Source of the DNA: Sinohyriopsis cumingii
Taxonomy: Eukaryota > Mollusca > Bivalvia > Unionida > Unionidae
Assembly: GCA_028554795.2 (NCBI GenBank)
Contig: CM068829.1
Coordinates: 134,096,579 to 134,160,578, forward strand
Direction of reading: 5' to 3'
DNA: 64,000 nucleotides
In this document: positions 31,376 to 41,614 of the stretch, one piece after another
Position numbering within the stretch: position 1 is the stretch's first letter
How the letters are laid out: every line of letters begins with the position of its first letter
The notes under the pieces: model-generated
What the model saw: only the letters and a program-made list of their open reading frames with translations
Database searches by the model: none
Told to the model about the DNA's origin: nothing
Translations under genes and position numbers: made by a program

Positions 31376-31700
31376 ATGAACCATGAAAATATCAATAATG
31401 TAATTGCTGCTATCAAAAAATTAGAAAAAATCAGCATTAATATATCTGATGAACTGAATCCTGAAAAGATTATTTTTGATTTTGAAATCTTGCAAGAACG
31501 TAAAAGCGATGGTGGTTTTACACTGTCGTCTGAATACAAGTTTATAAAACGAATTCAGGCGGCAATGTTCCGGTCACTAGCTGCAGTAAAAGATGATCAG
31601 GTCAAGGAATTTTTTTCTCTCTCTGCCGCAGTAAAAAAAAATTAGATTGGAATTATCCCACGAGTACGAGGCAAAAAATAACGAATTAGTGCTCGTATAA
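31376..31700 (+). pseudogene. Unrecognised small protein, frameshifted
   Basis: The ATG at 31,376 follows a (TA)n tract. Residues 1-89 have a balanced composition (KKLEKISINISDELNPEKII, then SDGGFTLSSEYKFIKRI) unlike the surrounding repeats, suggesting a real gene. At a run of eight A's (31,634-31,641) the frame shifts, and an acidic/basic helix (LELSHEYEAKNNELVLV) continues in another register to TAA 31,698-31,700. Predicted mostly helical, no motif known to me. Confidence 0.5.
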
Positions 31701-31749
31701 AACAATTGAGAAAATTATGTTAGCGAGTAACCTTGTATGGTGAAACGAG

Positions 31750-32050
31750 CGAACACGTGTATTATTTCATTTATTCTGAAATATTATATATTCTGAAATA
31801 TTATTTTTTCTGAAATATTATATTTTTTGAAATATTATATATTCTGAGATTATATTTATTCTGAAATATTTTAATTTTTTTTAAATATTATATATTCTGA
31901 GATTATATTTATTCTGAAATATTTTATTTTTTTTTAAATATTATATATTCTGAGATTATATTTATTCTGAAATATTTTATTTTTTTTGAAATATTATATT
32001 TTTTTATATATTATATATTCTGAGATTATATTTATTCTGAAATATTATGC
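31750..32050. repeat. AT-rich ~58-bp tandem repeats
   Basis: TTCTGAGATTATATTTATTC followed by TGAAATATTTTATTTTTTTT recurs four or more times with small indels. Confidence 0.8.
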
Positions 32051-32061
32051 ATTCTGAGACT

Positions 32062-33003
32062 GATGGGCTAGTTGGTACTTAGCACCATGCAAACCAATCA
32101 ATTTCGTAATTTTGATGGGCTAGTTGGTACTCAGAATCATGCAAAATGATCAATTTCGTAATTTTGATGGGCTAGTTGGTACTCAGAATCATGCAAAATG
32201 ATCAAATTTTCAGACAAAAATAAAATATTTCAGAATAATAATAAAATTTCAGAATATATAATAAAATACTTTTTTGTAGTATTTTGTGCAAAGCTGATTG
32301 ATTTTGTTAATTTTGAAGGGGTATTTACTAGTCAAAATCGCGCAAACTGTTCGATTTGTTAATTTTGTGGGGGTATTTACTAGTCATAATCGCGCAAACT
32401 GTTCGATTTGCTAATTTTGAGGGGGTATTTACTAGTCAAAATCGCGCAAACTGTTCGATTTGTTAATTTTGAGTGGATAATTACCCGAAATTTCAGTAAA
32501 AAAACAAATAATTTCAGTAAAAAGCAAATAAATTCAGTAAAAAAACCAAATTATTTCAGCAAAAGGCAAATAAATATTATATAAAAACAAAAAATTTTAG
32601 CAAAAAAAACAAATAATTACTAGCAAAAATCACGCAAATTGTTCGATTTGTTAATTTTGAGTGGGTATTTACTAGTCAAAATCGCGCAGATTGTAAAATT
32701 TTGTAATTTGATGGGGTATTTACTAGTCAAAATCGTGCAGATTGTAAAATTTTGTAATTTGATGGGGTATTTACTGGTCAAAATCGTGCAGATTGTAAAA
32801 TTTTATAATTTGAGTGGTAATTACCAGTAAAAATCAAGTAATTTATACAATTTCACAGAATTATTTTTTTTTATATAATATATATTTTACTGAATAATTT
32901 ATTTTACTGAATAATTTATTTTACTGAATATTTATTTTACTGAATTTTGTTAATTTTGAGTACCTAAATACACAAACTAATCGATTTGCACGATTTTGAG
33001 TAT
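32062..33003. repeat. Diverged 52-bp iteron array of element B
   Basis: GATGGGCTAGTTGGTACTCA units start at 32,062, 32,114 and 32,166 (52-bp period). GGGGTATTTACTAGTCAAAA units start at 32,318, 32,370, 32,422, ~32,661, 32,713 and 32,764 (51-52 bp). A further relative lies at ~32,952. Both families align with each other over CAAAA-GATCAATTTCGTAATTTT-like ends. Poly-A-rich spacers separate the blocks. It sits between the left replication genes and the right capsid module. Confidence 0.8.
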
Positions 33004-33068
33004 CAATTTCAAGTAAATAATAAATATATAATATTTCAGAATAAATATATAATATTAAGATCAAAGAT

Positions 33069-34434
33069 CTACGAATTCACGTATAGATTTATTACAAGCT
33101 CTTCTCCGCGTAGGTCAATTAAGCGATCAAGGTGGTCTGTGAGTTTGAAATTGATTCGTGACAAATACTGATTATGTGTGCGTAAACAGGATTGGTTGGT
33201 ACTTGCACGATCAAATCCCAAGGGGGAACTTGTGGTGTAAACGTGTATAAAATGTATCCTTGTTGAGTCTGATTTGATATTCCAAGATTTATTTGATAGC
33301 TGCCATTGATTACGTCACAAGCTAGATTAACCGCGATTGTCGATGTTATATTAACGATTCCCGGAGATACGTGTCTGCCGCCGCCATGTAGATCATTATT
33401 ATATCTTAGAATAAACTCCGGTGGAGTTATTTTTTCCATGCATCGATTATTTTAGGAAAGTTTTCGTTGGTAAGATCCTTGAGTGATTTTGTCAAGTCGT
33501 CGGTGGCAAATCCTGGTAGTATAAAATCTAATAATTCTGCTTCATTTATCTTATAATGATCAAGATAGGTTTGTTTGGTACTTTTACCCGTCTTAAGCAG
33601 AAGAATGCTTTCATTTATAACATCAATAAAATATCGATTAACGTATTTAAGATCTAATATAATTTGATTCAGATGTTGTATTGTTTCAATAATTTTTCCT
33701 TTCAGATTGTTATTAGGATACTCCAGGATATAATTTTTAAACAACTGTGTTAATGTCGTTAATGTATTTGTAAACTCGGCCTTAATTTCGTCAGATATAA
33801 TCCTGACATATTTTTCACCAACAGTTGTGGTTGAAGCTGTCACATCAACAACAACAAAATGAGGAAATATTGGTGTAATAAGTTTTCCACCAGCAGCAGC
33901 AACAGAATCTCTCCATGCTGGATACTGGCGAGAAAATCGATATCCTGGAACTGTTATAAGTTTTGCTTCGTCCATGAGAAATTCACCTAACTTCGGTTCT
34001 GATGGTCCATGATATTCTGGCAGAATTTCAGGCCAACCTAGTACGGATCTTATCGTGGACTGATAAATATCAACGGCATAATCAGGCGAGTTTATTTAAA
34101 CCGTCGAGGACAGCGTCGGCTCATGAACGTTAATTGATATTTTTGCTTCTTTTCCTGTTATTGATTTTATTCTACGCGCAAATTCATCATTTATTTGTTC
34201 GATCTCATAACTGCCAGTTGGTATTCCAACAACAACCCAGTCAGGTGTTCCATCGGGTTTGTTTTTATTAGCAAATACAAGCGAATTATTTGCTGGTGTA
34301 CCATTAAATGATTTCGATCTGATATTTGGCCAACTATAGTATACTCGTAATTGTGCTAGTGCAATTTCATTCGCGCGAATTGCAGTTGGAAAATTGATGT
34401 TAAATTCAGGATTAATCGAGCTTACCGAGATCAT
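33069..34434 (-). pseudogene. Penton-like minor capsid protein with a large internal insert, broken
   Basis: The start at ATG 34,434 gives MISVSSINPEFNINFPTAIR and ALAQLRVYYSWPNI, then IEQINDEFARRI, the usual Polinton minor capsid N-terminus. An in-frame TAA (34,096-34,098) follows. The same frame resumes with DIYQSTIRSVLGW and then runs into a ~200-residue stretch (LITVPGYRFSRQYPAWRDSV and on to FPKIIDAWKK) that I do not find in the normal family layout. After a frame change in an A run (~33,430) comes the family C-terminal half, RHVSPGIVNITST, CDVINGSY and VPTNPVYAH, and after another change LTDHLDRLIDLRGEE to the stop at 33,069. It would form capsid vertices. Confidence 0.78.
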
Positions 34435-34639
34435 CGTGGTCTTGTGCGGGGTTGTGTTTGTCACGATCTGCTGCAGTAATTCCCTCATTATTAATACTCG
34501 TACCTTTAATACCAGCGCTGTTGTATACGCTAATCATTTCTGAAAACTCAAAATCAGATATAATTCCATCATTGAGACTCGCTGATAACAACGAAGATAA
34601 CCTCGTGTATGCGACCGTCGCTGTGTGTAATTGTATCAT
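34412..34639 (-). CDS. Small helical protein or C-terminal part of the membrane protein upstream
   Basis: The 75-residue ORF starts in an ATGA overlap with the stop of the preceding gene (34,636-34,639). LSSLLSASLNDGIISDFEFSEM is helical, and the tail is Asp/Lys-rich. The overlap could be true translational coupling or a -1 shift splitting one original protein; the continuous helical character favours the second. Overlaps the penton start by 23 bp. Confidence 0.55.
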   Translation of the reverse strand: MIQLHTATVAYTRLSSLLSASLNDGIISDFEFSEMISVYNSAGIKGTSINNEGITAADRDKHNPAQDHDDLGKLD

Positions 34640-34956
34640 GTAATCGGATAATTTTTCATTCGTGCAAGTACATATTTTTTTGCAACGATGTTAAGCACAC
34701 CTGCAATCGTTGTTGCTGCTGAAATACAAATAGTCACAGCTACTAGTGCCATCATTATCATTGCTGATAATATCACACCGGTTCCAGCAACAACAGCGGA
34801 TACTGAATAAACGATTACGTCGACGATAACTAATCGTTGTCGAAATTTGTTTACTTTTACTGTATATTGTTCAACTCGATCTTTCAACGCTGCCTGCCAT
34901 TCACGCGCTTGATTGTACCTATAATGTTGCGATGCAGCATCGATATAGGTACTCAT
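34636..34956 (-). CDS. Membrane protein with two hydrophobic helices
   Basis: The 106-residue ORF has an amphipathic N-terminal half (YNQAREWQAALKDRVEQYTV), a basic KFRQR turn, then a long hydrophobic stretch (VIVDVIVYSVSAVVAGTGVI, then ALVAVTICISAATTIAGVL) long enough for two membrane passes, and a basic end. It lies between the penton and the fibre gene in the capsid module. A virion membrane or membrane-remodelling protein is inferred. Confidence 0.65.
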   Translation of the reverse strand: MSTYIDAASQHYRYNQAREWQAALKDRVEQYTVKVNKFRQRLVIVDVIVYSVSAVVAGTGVILSAMIMMALVAVTICISAATTIAGVLNIVAKKYVLARMKNYPIT

Positions 34957-35027
34957 TATATTTTATACAGTAACCAATTGAGGTGTTTCAGCTACAAATT
35001 CCAAACACCACCAGAAAGATGTTGCGT

Positions 35028-35986
35028 TTAACATCTTATCAGCTGCTTCCAGAAAAATATTTCTTCGTTTCCGCTATTTAATACAACAGATACAACTCCA
35101 GAAAACTTATCAGTTGAATGACGCCATGGATACGTTGTAAATATTTCAAATTTTGCAGCACTAAACACAGACAGCCTGTACACGCCAGTGACTGTTGCGG
35201 TATATTTAATAGTATTATTTTGCTGCGACCATGTTGCGAATCCCGATGATACCGTGTATACGATGTTGGTAATATGCCCGGAGGTTATTCCGGCTGGGAT
35301 TTTAATCAAACTGGTTTTATTAACGATCTCAGGAATTCCCGCTACGATGTTTTGCTGTGTTTGTTTGATCGTGTCGATGCTGGTCTTGATATCAACGAGT
35401 TTTATGTCAATGGCGTGCGGAGCGCCGAAGAATTTATCTATGGATTCATCGGTTTTTTGAAAATTTCTTCGAAATCTTCCAAAAAAGCGCCCACGTGAAC
35501 GTCATACTCGGCCCGCAACGTGGATAATTTACCATCTACGGTGCCATAGTTGACGTCAGCGTATTTTTTTGTTGCTGCGTCTTCGTCGGATGTTGGATCT
35601 CTTAAAACTACTATTTTGTTTCCGTTCATGCTGAGTTCACCCGTCATTGTGTCACCGGTATTTTTCACGCGATTAATAACACTTGCTGTAATTTGATCTC
35701 TGATGGTTGTAAACGATATACTTGAATCCCTGATTCTGCCGCCGTCGGTAAACACAGGTATATTATCCGTGACCGCACCAAGTACTCGTCGAATTATATC
35801 ATTCCATTTGATATTGCTCGTTTTTAGTTTACCATGTCGATCCTGAAAACTAACAACCTCATCTGGGTCAACTCCAGCCAGGTTCATAATATCAGCGAGG
35901 TCATCTTTAGTCGCATACTTTGACAGATCAGCGTCGCCGGACTTTTTCTTAACGCGTGAAGAAGATATTCCGTAAATATCAACCAT
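35028..35986 (-). pseudogene. Fibre-like protein with phage tail-fibre-type repeat, frameshifted
   Basis: From ATG 35,986: MVDIYGISSSRVKKK, then ADLSKYATKDDLADIM. Residues ~112-142 (GDTMTGELSMNGNKIVVLRD, then DAATKKYADV) match the repeat found in trimeric tail-fibre proteins of bacteriophages. EYDVHVGAFLEDFEEIF follows, after which the frame shifts (~35,450) into DIKLVDIKTSIDTIKQTQQN, a heptad-rich helix, and a C-terminal beta domain (HITNIVYTVSSGFATWSQ) ending at 35,028. The layout (N-terminal anchor, shaft, coiled coil, globular head) fits a trimeric attachment fibre. The receptor-binding role is inferred. Confidence 0.72.
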
Positions 35987-36007
35987 TATATAAGATCTAA
36001 GATCTGT

Positions 36008-36805
36008 TTAAAACGCTTTGCGCGCAACGAAGCGGTTGCTTGTATAATCATGCACAACTTTATGTGGCGGTTTGGATGATTTTGATATAGCATTAAGTAC
36101 ATTAATTACTTCACGGCCGCATATTGGCGGATCTGTCATTGTTTGTGTGGGTAGCGTTGAATACCAAACTCTGGAACCAGAGGTTCTTGCGTGAAGTGGT
36201 GCAACATGCTTCATAAATTCAACAGGTGGAGCTAACCCGTATTAGTCAAAATAAACGATTCCACGTGGATCAACCGCGTATGATACCCAATGAGTACCGG
36301 GTCCTGAATTCGAGTCGAGATTAATAATACCTGTTTCGAGTTTGTTTGGTTGTTTTGGCAATTGATCATGAAAACACCTCTGAAATATTTTATTTTTAAT
36401 CGTTTAGCAGCATCAAGTAAATCAAAATTTGATGCTGGAGCATCTAACGTGGAAGCCTCAGACCTCTTCCCCAACGAGATCCTGGCAATCTTTGGCCGCG
36501 TCCCTTTTTTTGTACCCCTTTCCTACTGATTTCTTTAGAGCCATTTCAGCAGCTGTTCCAACAGCACCTAACGCGGCTGCCTTTGCTACGGCTGGAGCGG
36601 CAGCAGCTATTAACGCTGGAATAGCCGCGAGAAGTGGAAAAATACCGCCTGTTTTAATTGAGTCTTTAACCGCACCCGCAGAGAGATTGAGTTTGACGCC
36701 TGTTTTTGATTGTTTAGCGTCGTTGAAATGTTTAAGCTGGTGTTCTGATAATGATAGTTTATTTTGACCACTCGTGATCTGATCTCGCTTTAGTGATATT
36801 TTCAT
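36008..36805 (-). pseudogene. pVI-like membrane peptide fused to adenovirus-like cysteine protease, broken
   Basis: From ATG 36,805: MKISLKRDQITSGQNKLSLS, then SIKTGGIFPLLAAIPALIAA, a hydrophobic or amphipathic stretch like adenovirus pVI-type lytic peptides. After a frame change the protease part begins (FDLLDAAKRLKIKYFRGVFM). Its catalytic segment is in another register: GPGTHWVSYAVD (His), IVYFD followed by TAA where family members continue (acidic residue), and TDPPICGREVINVL (Cys). These proteases cut capsid precursors at maturation. At least two frame changes and one stop show it is dead. The fused layout is usual in Polintons. Confidence 0.8.
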
Positions 36806-36919
36806 TCCTCATTTTTTTGTTGAATTTGAATGAAGGTTTTAATCTGACCAGGAGTCAGATTGACACTAACGTGATGATATGGCATTTTATGATAATACTT
36901 GCCATTTTCCAAATGGTGA
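36806..36919. other. Short spacer between MCP and protease genes
   Basis: The minus-strand frame downstream of the MCP stop reads a Gln/Lys-rich segment over 36,830-36,900, possibly the original protease N-terminus; nothing firm. Confidence 0.3.
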
Positions 36920-38323
36920 TTAAATATTTTCCACTGGTGCATCAATGACCCTCATTCGACCACTACCACCTTCAAGTAACATCGCTTTGTTACTGAGTAT
37001 AACCGCGATTGCTCTATAATTAGCACCACCTGTATTTAATGTTGCTTTAAGATGTATATCAACGACAGATTGTTTCGATAGATCAAGATGCTCCAGTGAA
37101 AAATAATAAATCGGATAAAATTTTCTGAAATCATATTGTGATATTTGCAACCCAGTATCTACATTTTGATCATGTACCATGAATGACATAAAACGATGAT
37201 ATGCACGTCCTATATGATTTTGACCATAATTTAGTTGTATATTCTCTGTTGGTTGTTGTTGTCCGTTTATCCGTAAGGAAATATTTGTGAGACCTAGTTG
37301 GTCAAATATCATATGAGTACGTTCTTGACTACCTAAACGACCGTAGTTCTGAAACGCAATAAAAACATGCCGTGGTGCAGAAACACCTTGTCGTGATGCT
37401 ATATGCCATGTAAATTAACCGTTAATGTTAGTTTGCATACTATCCGTGCTCGTTGTTAACCATGACAACAAGGATTTACCACCTGTGTCCATGAAAGAAA
37501 TCAATTTTTGTTCTTCTGCGATCGTTGGAGTCATTACCGGCATCCACAGTGAAAGTTTCGATAATAATACTTTGCCAGCATCACCAGCAGGTCTCCACAG
37601 AACATCGTTATCATCATTCTTTCTTACAAGAACAACCGTGTGTCTAGCTCCAAAAATAACCTTTTTAAGATTCCTGCAAAATCCAAAAATATGCGATAGT
37701 GGAATTGTACATGAAAAACGTCTATTGTGTCCTCGCAACATATTTCTACGCGCTGCAAATCCCAAGTTGAAATGTTCACTAGGACTAATAACTACTGGCG
37801 CCACATCAGCATCAGCGTTATCGGCATTGTTTCTTGGTCGTCTTATATTATACTGATCGCTTTCAGGGCTATTAGAATTATCTTTCACAAACATCATTGT
37901 GGGACCTGCTGATCTTGTATAATCATCAGAATATCTCGCTAATCCTATTATTGTTGTAGCAACGTCGACATCATTCTCAATCGATTCAATATTTTTTCCA
38001 TCAATCATATACGTGGCGCTGCTAAATAATGCTATGATCCCGTTGTTGACAAAACCAACTTTTACTACACCTCCGTGATTAGTATCATCCGCTTTTACAA
38101 TTGTACCTTCTACCTCAATAAAAGCCGCAGCGGGTAGAAAATATCTACTTGTGTCATGAACTTGTAGTTCAATTCTTCCTCCACGTTGATCTGGTGTTCG
38201 TGCGTCATAAGAATAAAACTGATAATCACGCACCGATTCATCTTTAAGGACAGGTGATTCCATGTCAAATGCTGTATCGGATACGCGCTTGAACATTTTA
38301 TTATAATAATTTTCGTCTAACAC
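36920..38323 (-). pseudogene. Polinton major capsid protein with one in-frame stop
   Basis: From ATG 38,323 the protein reads 302 residues (RDYQFYSYDARTPDQRGGRI, ALFSSATYMIDGKNIES, HFNLGFAARRNMLRGHN, MTPTIAEEQKLISFMDT) to TAA 37,415-37,417. The same frame then continues FTWHIASRQGVSAPRHVFIA and on to YYFSLEHLDLSKQSVVDIHL, ending EGGSGRMRVIDAPVENI. The total of about 467 codons is full length for the double jelly-roll capsid protein of Polintons. A single substitution therefore separates it from an open frame; no frameshift is seen. It would form the trimeric capsomers. Confidence 0.88.
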
Positions 38324-38328
38324 GTTGA

Positions 38329-38787
38329 TTACCGCGTTCGTAAAGTTCCACCTCGGGAAGTTCCACTTCCTGATATCAAACTTGAGATATTATTTCCTGA
38401 TTCACCGAATCCCCGAACTGCTAACGCTGCTAGTTTTTGATGTGCAGCTTGATTTATTATTTTACTGACATCTGTGCGCATAATATCAGTACTTGGCAAT
38501 TTTACTGCTTGTCGTTTTCGTCTTATTAATCGTGCTAGTCTATCTTTGATCGCCGAGAACGCCTTCCCAGCAACATTGATAATTGCACCAGGAGCTTTTT
38601 CACGAACAATATCAATAGCTTTCATCGATAATTGTTTTGCAATAGGCGCTGCTTTTGGGGCTAACCTTGTAAATAATCCTTGAATAACATCACCAAGTCC
38701 ATCTCCGTAAATAACCCTATAGATTGGTAATCGCGAGTTTACCGCTCTGACCGATACGGATTTACGATGATTATTGTGTACTATCAT
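38329..38787 (-). CDS. Basic core-like protein of element B
   Basis: An intact 152-residue frame, beginning MIVHNNHRKSVSVRAVNSRL with VIYGDGLGDVIQGLFTRLAP near residue 25. A helical Ala/Lys segment is followed by an Arg/Lys cluster (RLIRRKRQAVK) and a Gly/Ser/Arg-rich end. The GDGLGD motif and basic character parallel the element A protein at 2,969-3,385, also next to its capsid gene. Likely a genome-condensing or capsid-cementing protein. It begins 34 bp after the coiled-coil gene and ends 5 bp before the MCP start. Confidence 0.68.
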   Translation of the reverse strand: MIVHNNHRKSVSVRAVNSRLPIYRVIYGDGLGDVIQGLFTRLAPKAAPIAKQLSMKAIDIVREKAPGAIINVAGKAFSAIKDRLARLIRRKRQAVKLPSTDIMRTDVSKIINQAAHQKLAALAVRGFGESGNNISSLISGSGTSRGGTLRTR

Positions 38788-38821
38788 GTTATCTTATTTA
38801 CCATTTATCTAATCGCGGTGA

Positions 38822-40078
38822 CTAATCATCAACGAGCTCATCAATAAGTTCTCGGTAAACGCCAATATCCATGATACCACCTTGAAATAATTGCCGACAA
38901 ATATCAGCTGCTTCATTGGTTATTTCTGGTGAGTTATTTCCGGCGCTTTTTCCCCCTATGAGAACTTCTAACCGTGACACGTCATTGAGGATATTATTAG
39001 GACAAACAAAATTATTTTCTCCTGATGCAGTCAGAAAACCACTTCCTACGACGCTCAGAGGATCATCGTCAGGATCTTCTTTTTCAGAATCTTTCTTACT
39101 TGATAAAAGAGATAATCTTTTTTTCCGCTCAATTTTTTTCTCACTCAATTTTTTTCTTTCTTGTCACGTTTTTTCTTTTTCTTGTTCCAGTTCTGCAAGA
39201 AACTGTTTACTTTCTCTTCTAAGCTCTTCAAGTGACTCCCGCTTCGACGAAGATTGTTGTTGTTCTATTTGTTGCAGAGGTTGAAGAAGTTGAAATGAAG
39301 GTTCCTCCTGAGAGAGTTGTTGTTCTATTTGTTGCAGAGGTTGAGGAAGTTCCTGCTGGGAAAGTTGTTCTTGTTCCAGTCTCTCTTTATGAAGTCTTTT
39401 TACGTCTTTATAAATACTTTTGAATTCTGGACCTCTAGCTTGTTTTTTGTTTCTATATATACGATACATCCATTTAATAAGATCATCATTACTCACTTTT
39501 TTACGACTGGGTTTTAAAATACCAGATTTATTAAATATACCAAATAACATTATTTCGGTTAAATTTTCTCTTTCAGTATTTCTAACATCTTCAACAAACC
39601 CTTCATTAAATCTTGCAATTAGTTCTACGTTTTCTCCACCTGTTGGTTCAGATGCAAGTTCTTTTCTCACGTCGGCGACTTTAGTACGAAGTTTTCCAAT
39701 ATCTTCACCAACGGGTGGAGGTTGAGCTGCAGTTATATCAGTTGGAAGATCTCGTAAAATCTTTTTTGTTTGTTTTGTTCTTCTTGCTATTTTTTCAGTC
39801 TGCGCTGCAGTTTGTTCTAATACTGGAAAATACCCTTTTTCCTCTTCTCGTCATCCTTAATATCTCCCCATATAGTTTTTTCAACAGCCGCTGAAGCTTC
39901 TTCAGTAGCTGTAGTGACGGGTTTAAATAGTTTTTCAATGTCTTCTTCGTACTCAACTCGCGCTTTCTGACGTTCTTGCAAGTTTTTTTCTAAATGAATC
40001 TCTAACAGGAAGAAATTTTTTGATTGCTTCTAATCGTTCTCGTGCTATTCTTGCAGTATAAGATTCCGGATGAACCAT
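38822..40078 (-). pseudogene. Long coiled-coil protein adjacent to right TIR, frameshifted
   Basis: From ATG 40,078: MVHPESYTARIARERLEAIK, a start I associate with the terminal ORF of animal Polintons. Frame changes near 39,998, 39,840 and 39,163 break it. Pieces are EYEEDIEKLFKPVTTATEEA, KIARRTKQTKKILRD, FGIFNKSGILKPSRKKVSND, WMYRIYRNKKQARGPEFKSI, Gln/Glu-rich repeats (LQQIEQQLSQEE), and the C-terminal EVLIGGKSAGNNSPEITNEA. Conserved ends suggest a structural or DNA-packaging accessory protein. Function unproven. Confidence 0.7.
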
Positions 40079-40099
40079 TTTATTATAACATAATGATTT

Positions 40100-40356
40100 A
40101 ATTAATATAGCAGCAGAGGGGCCATGACCTCATGAAGACGCAATTAAGTAAAACGCGTGCATAATAAAATAGAAAAAATCACCAACGACAATAAAGTAAT
40201 ATTAATTAGACAAATTCCATAGAGACTCTCTCGGTAAAGTGTCGACGCTTTTTTAAATCTGTCGACGCTTTTTTATTTTTCGATCATTTGTAGGAAGGCT
40301 TATTTTCGACATTTGGACGTTTTTCGACCATTGGTCTGTTCGCCCCCTCTGCTGCT
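40100..40356 (-). repeat. Right terminal inverted repeat of element B
   Basis: Inverse of 23,681-23,936. Ends TTCGCCCCCTCTGCTGCT, with the inner inverse copy AGCAGCAGAGGGGCC at 40,109-40,123. Confidence 0.95.
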
Positions 40357-40361
40357 CCGGG
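40357..40361. repeat. Target-site duplication of element B, right copy (CCGGG)
   Basis: Same pentamer as 23,676-23,680. Confidence 0.65.
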
Positions 40362-41255
40362 GCAAGTTCCATATGCACAAGTTTATATTTATGTCGCCTT
40401 TCGCGCATAAGGGCTTTTGTCCACTTTTAACTTTTAATTTGTAGCCAAAACGCCGAATACATGCATAGTTTACATACGTCTAAAGCTTGATGATTTGATA
40501 ATACGTCGCGTGATGCGTCGCCTTGTTCAAAAAGTTTGTTTTCTTTTTGTGCACTTGTATTGATGTCTTAATATCGAAGACATTAGTGAATGGGGAAAAC
40601 TCGTTGAAAGGAAACTAAATAAGCAAGATAAAGCCTGGTGTTGCCTTGTCGGTAAATAACGAAGGCAAGTTAAACAACTCCATACAGCAATGGTTACAAA
40701 AGCTCAAGGTGGCAAGTTGTCAGATTTTCCATAGTGAAATGGATCTTGTGAGATGAAATGTTATCAAGAAAGTACATAGTGACATCATAGATGCATTACT
40801 TCCTTCCTTGCAATATAAATGTTGTAGAATAAATGTTATCCGTCTGATTCCCATTCTAAAAATTAAATAAATGGACAGTAGCCTAAATTTAAATGGAAGT
40901 ACAGAAAGTTTGCATCTTTAATTAAGTAGTCTCACACTGATGGCAACTCCTTCTAATGTTGTTGTTTGAGTGATAATATACATAAGGAAGAATGTCGACC
41001 AAGTATCGGCAATGCGAATCAACATATCAGGCACCATATTGGATTCATATCATACATAGGCTTGTAAGAATCCGCGATGCGTAGAAGTTCCAGTCATGGA
41101 ATCAGATATAGCGCTAGAAAGTGGAAGGACTGACATCACATATATGGCTTCGAAAAGAAATTTAAATCTGTAAATTACATAAATCGGTTAGGGACAGTAA
41201 AAGTGATCATGTGTACCATACAAAATAATCAGGATACAGATACAAAGTTAATAAA

Positions 41256-41304
<49 letters not shown>

Positions 41305-41520
41305 TATAAGAAACTTTAAAGAGTACCTTAAATGCAGGAAACATAGCAACATGAAGTTGCATATTTTGGTTAAGTAATTAGAGTTTTCTCACGTAAACGG
41401 CATTTCATATAATGTATTTTATGATGTATTTTGTACTGCGCACGATAAATCTCAATACATATGACGCTCATCAGCAGCATCGAAATAAAAATAAACTTTC
41501 TCATTAATATCTTGTTTCAG
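40362..41520. other. Intron 1, right part
   Basis: No gene. (AAT)n at 41,251-41,302. Ends with TTAATATCTTGTTTCAG, a good splice acceptor. Confidence 0.6.
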
Positions 41521-41614
41521 GGTTTTCCCGACCCATGTCAGTCAGTCGACTGTCTCACAGGCTCCCTTTGCAAAGTTGATCTTCACGGGAATGTTTCGAC
41601 TTGTGAAGTTCCTG
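41521..41614 (+). CDS. Host gene exon 2: short Cys-rich (EGF-like) segment
   Basis: Between acceptor TTGTTTCAG and donor GTATGA there is an open phase-0 frame, GFPDPCQSVDCLTGSLCKVD, then LHGNVSTCEVP. Four cysteines in 31 codons resemble an EGF-like or follistatin-like loop; with KC at the start of exon 3 the pattern reaches five. Entry phase 0 matches exon 1 and exit phase 1 matches the exon at 52,004. It is too short to stand alone; the exon call rests on splice signals, phase and cysteine spacing. Confidence 0.6.

Larger units (their letters stand above)
23681..40356. mobile_element. Element B: complete decayed Polinton/Maverick (adintovirus-like)
   Basis: The 16,676-bp element is bounded by ~256-bp inverted repeats starting 5'-AGCAGCAGAGGGGGCG and by CCGGG on both sides. 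It encodes the Polinton hallmark set: A32-like packaging ATPase, rve integrase, adenovirus-like protease, B-family polymerase, and major and minor capsid proteins. It adds a PLA2 domain, zinc proteins, an HNH endonuclease and a fibre-like protein. Replication genes occupy the left half and the capsid module the right half on the minus strand. It lies inside intron 1 of the host gene. Most genes carry stops or frameshifts, so this copy is not autonomous. Confidence 0.95.
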
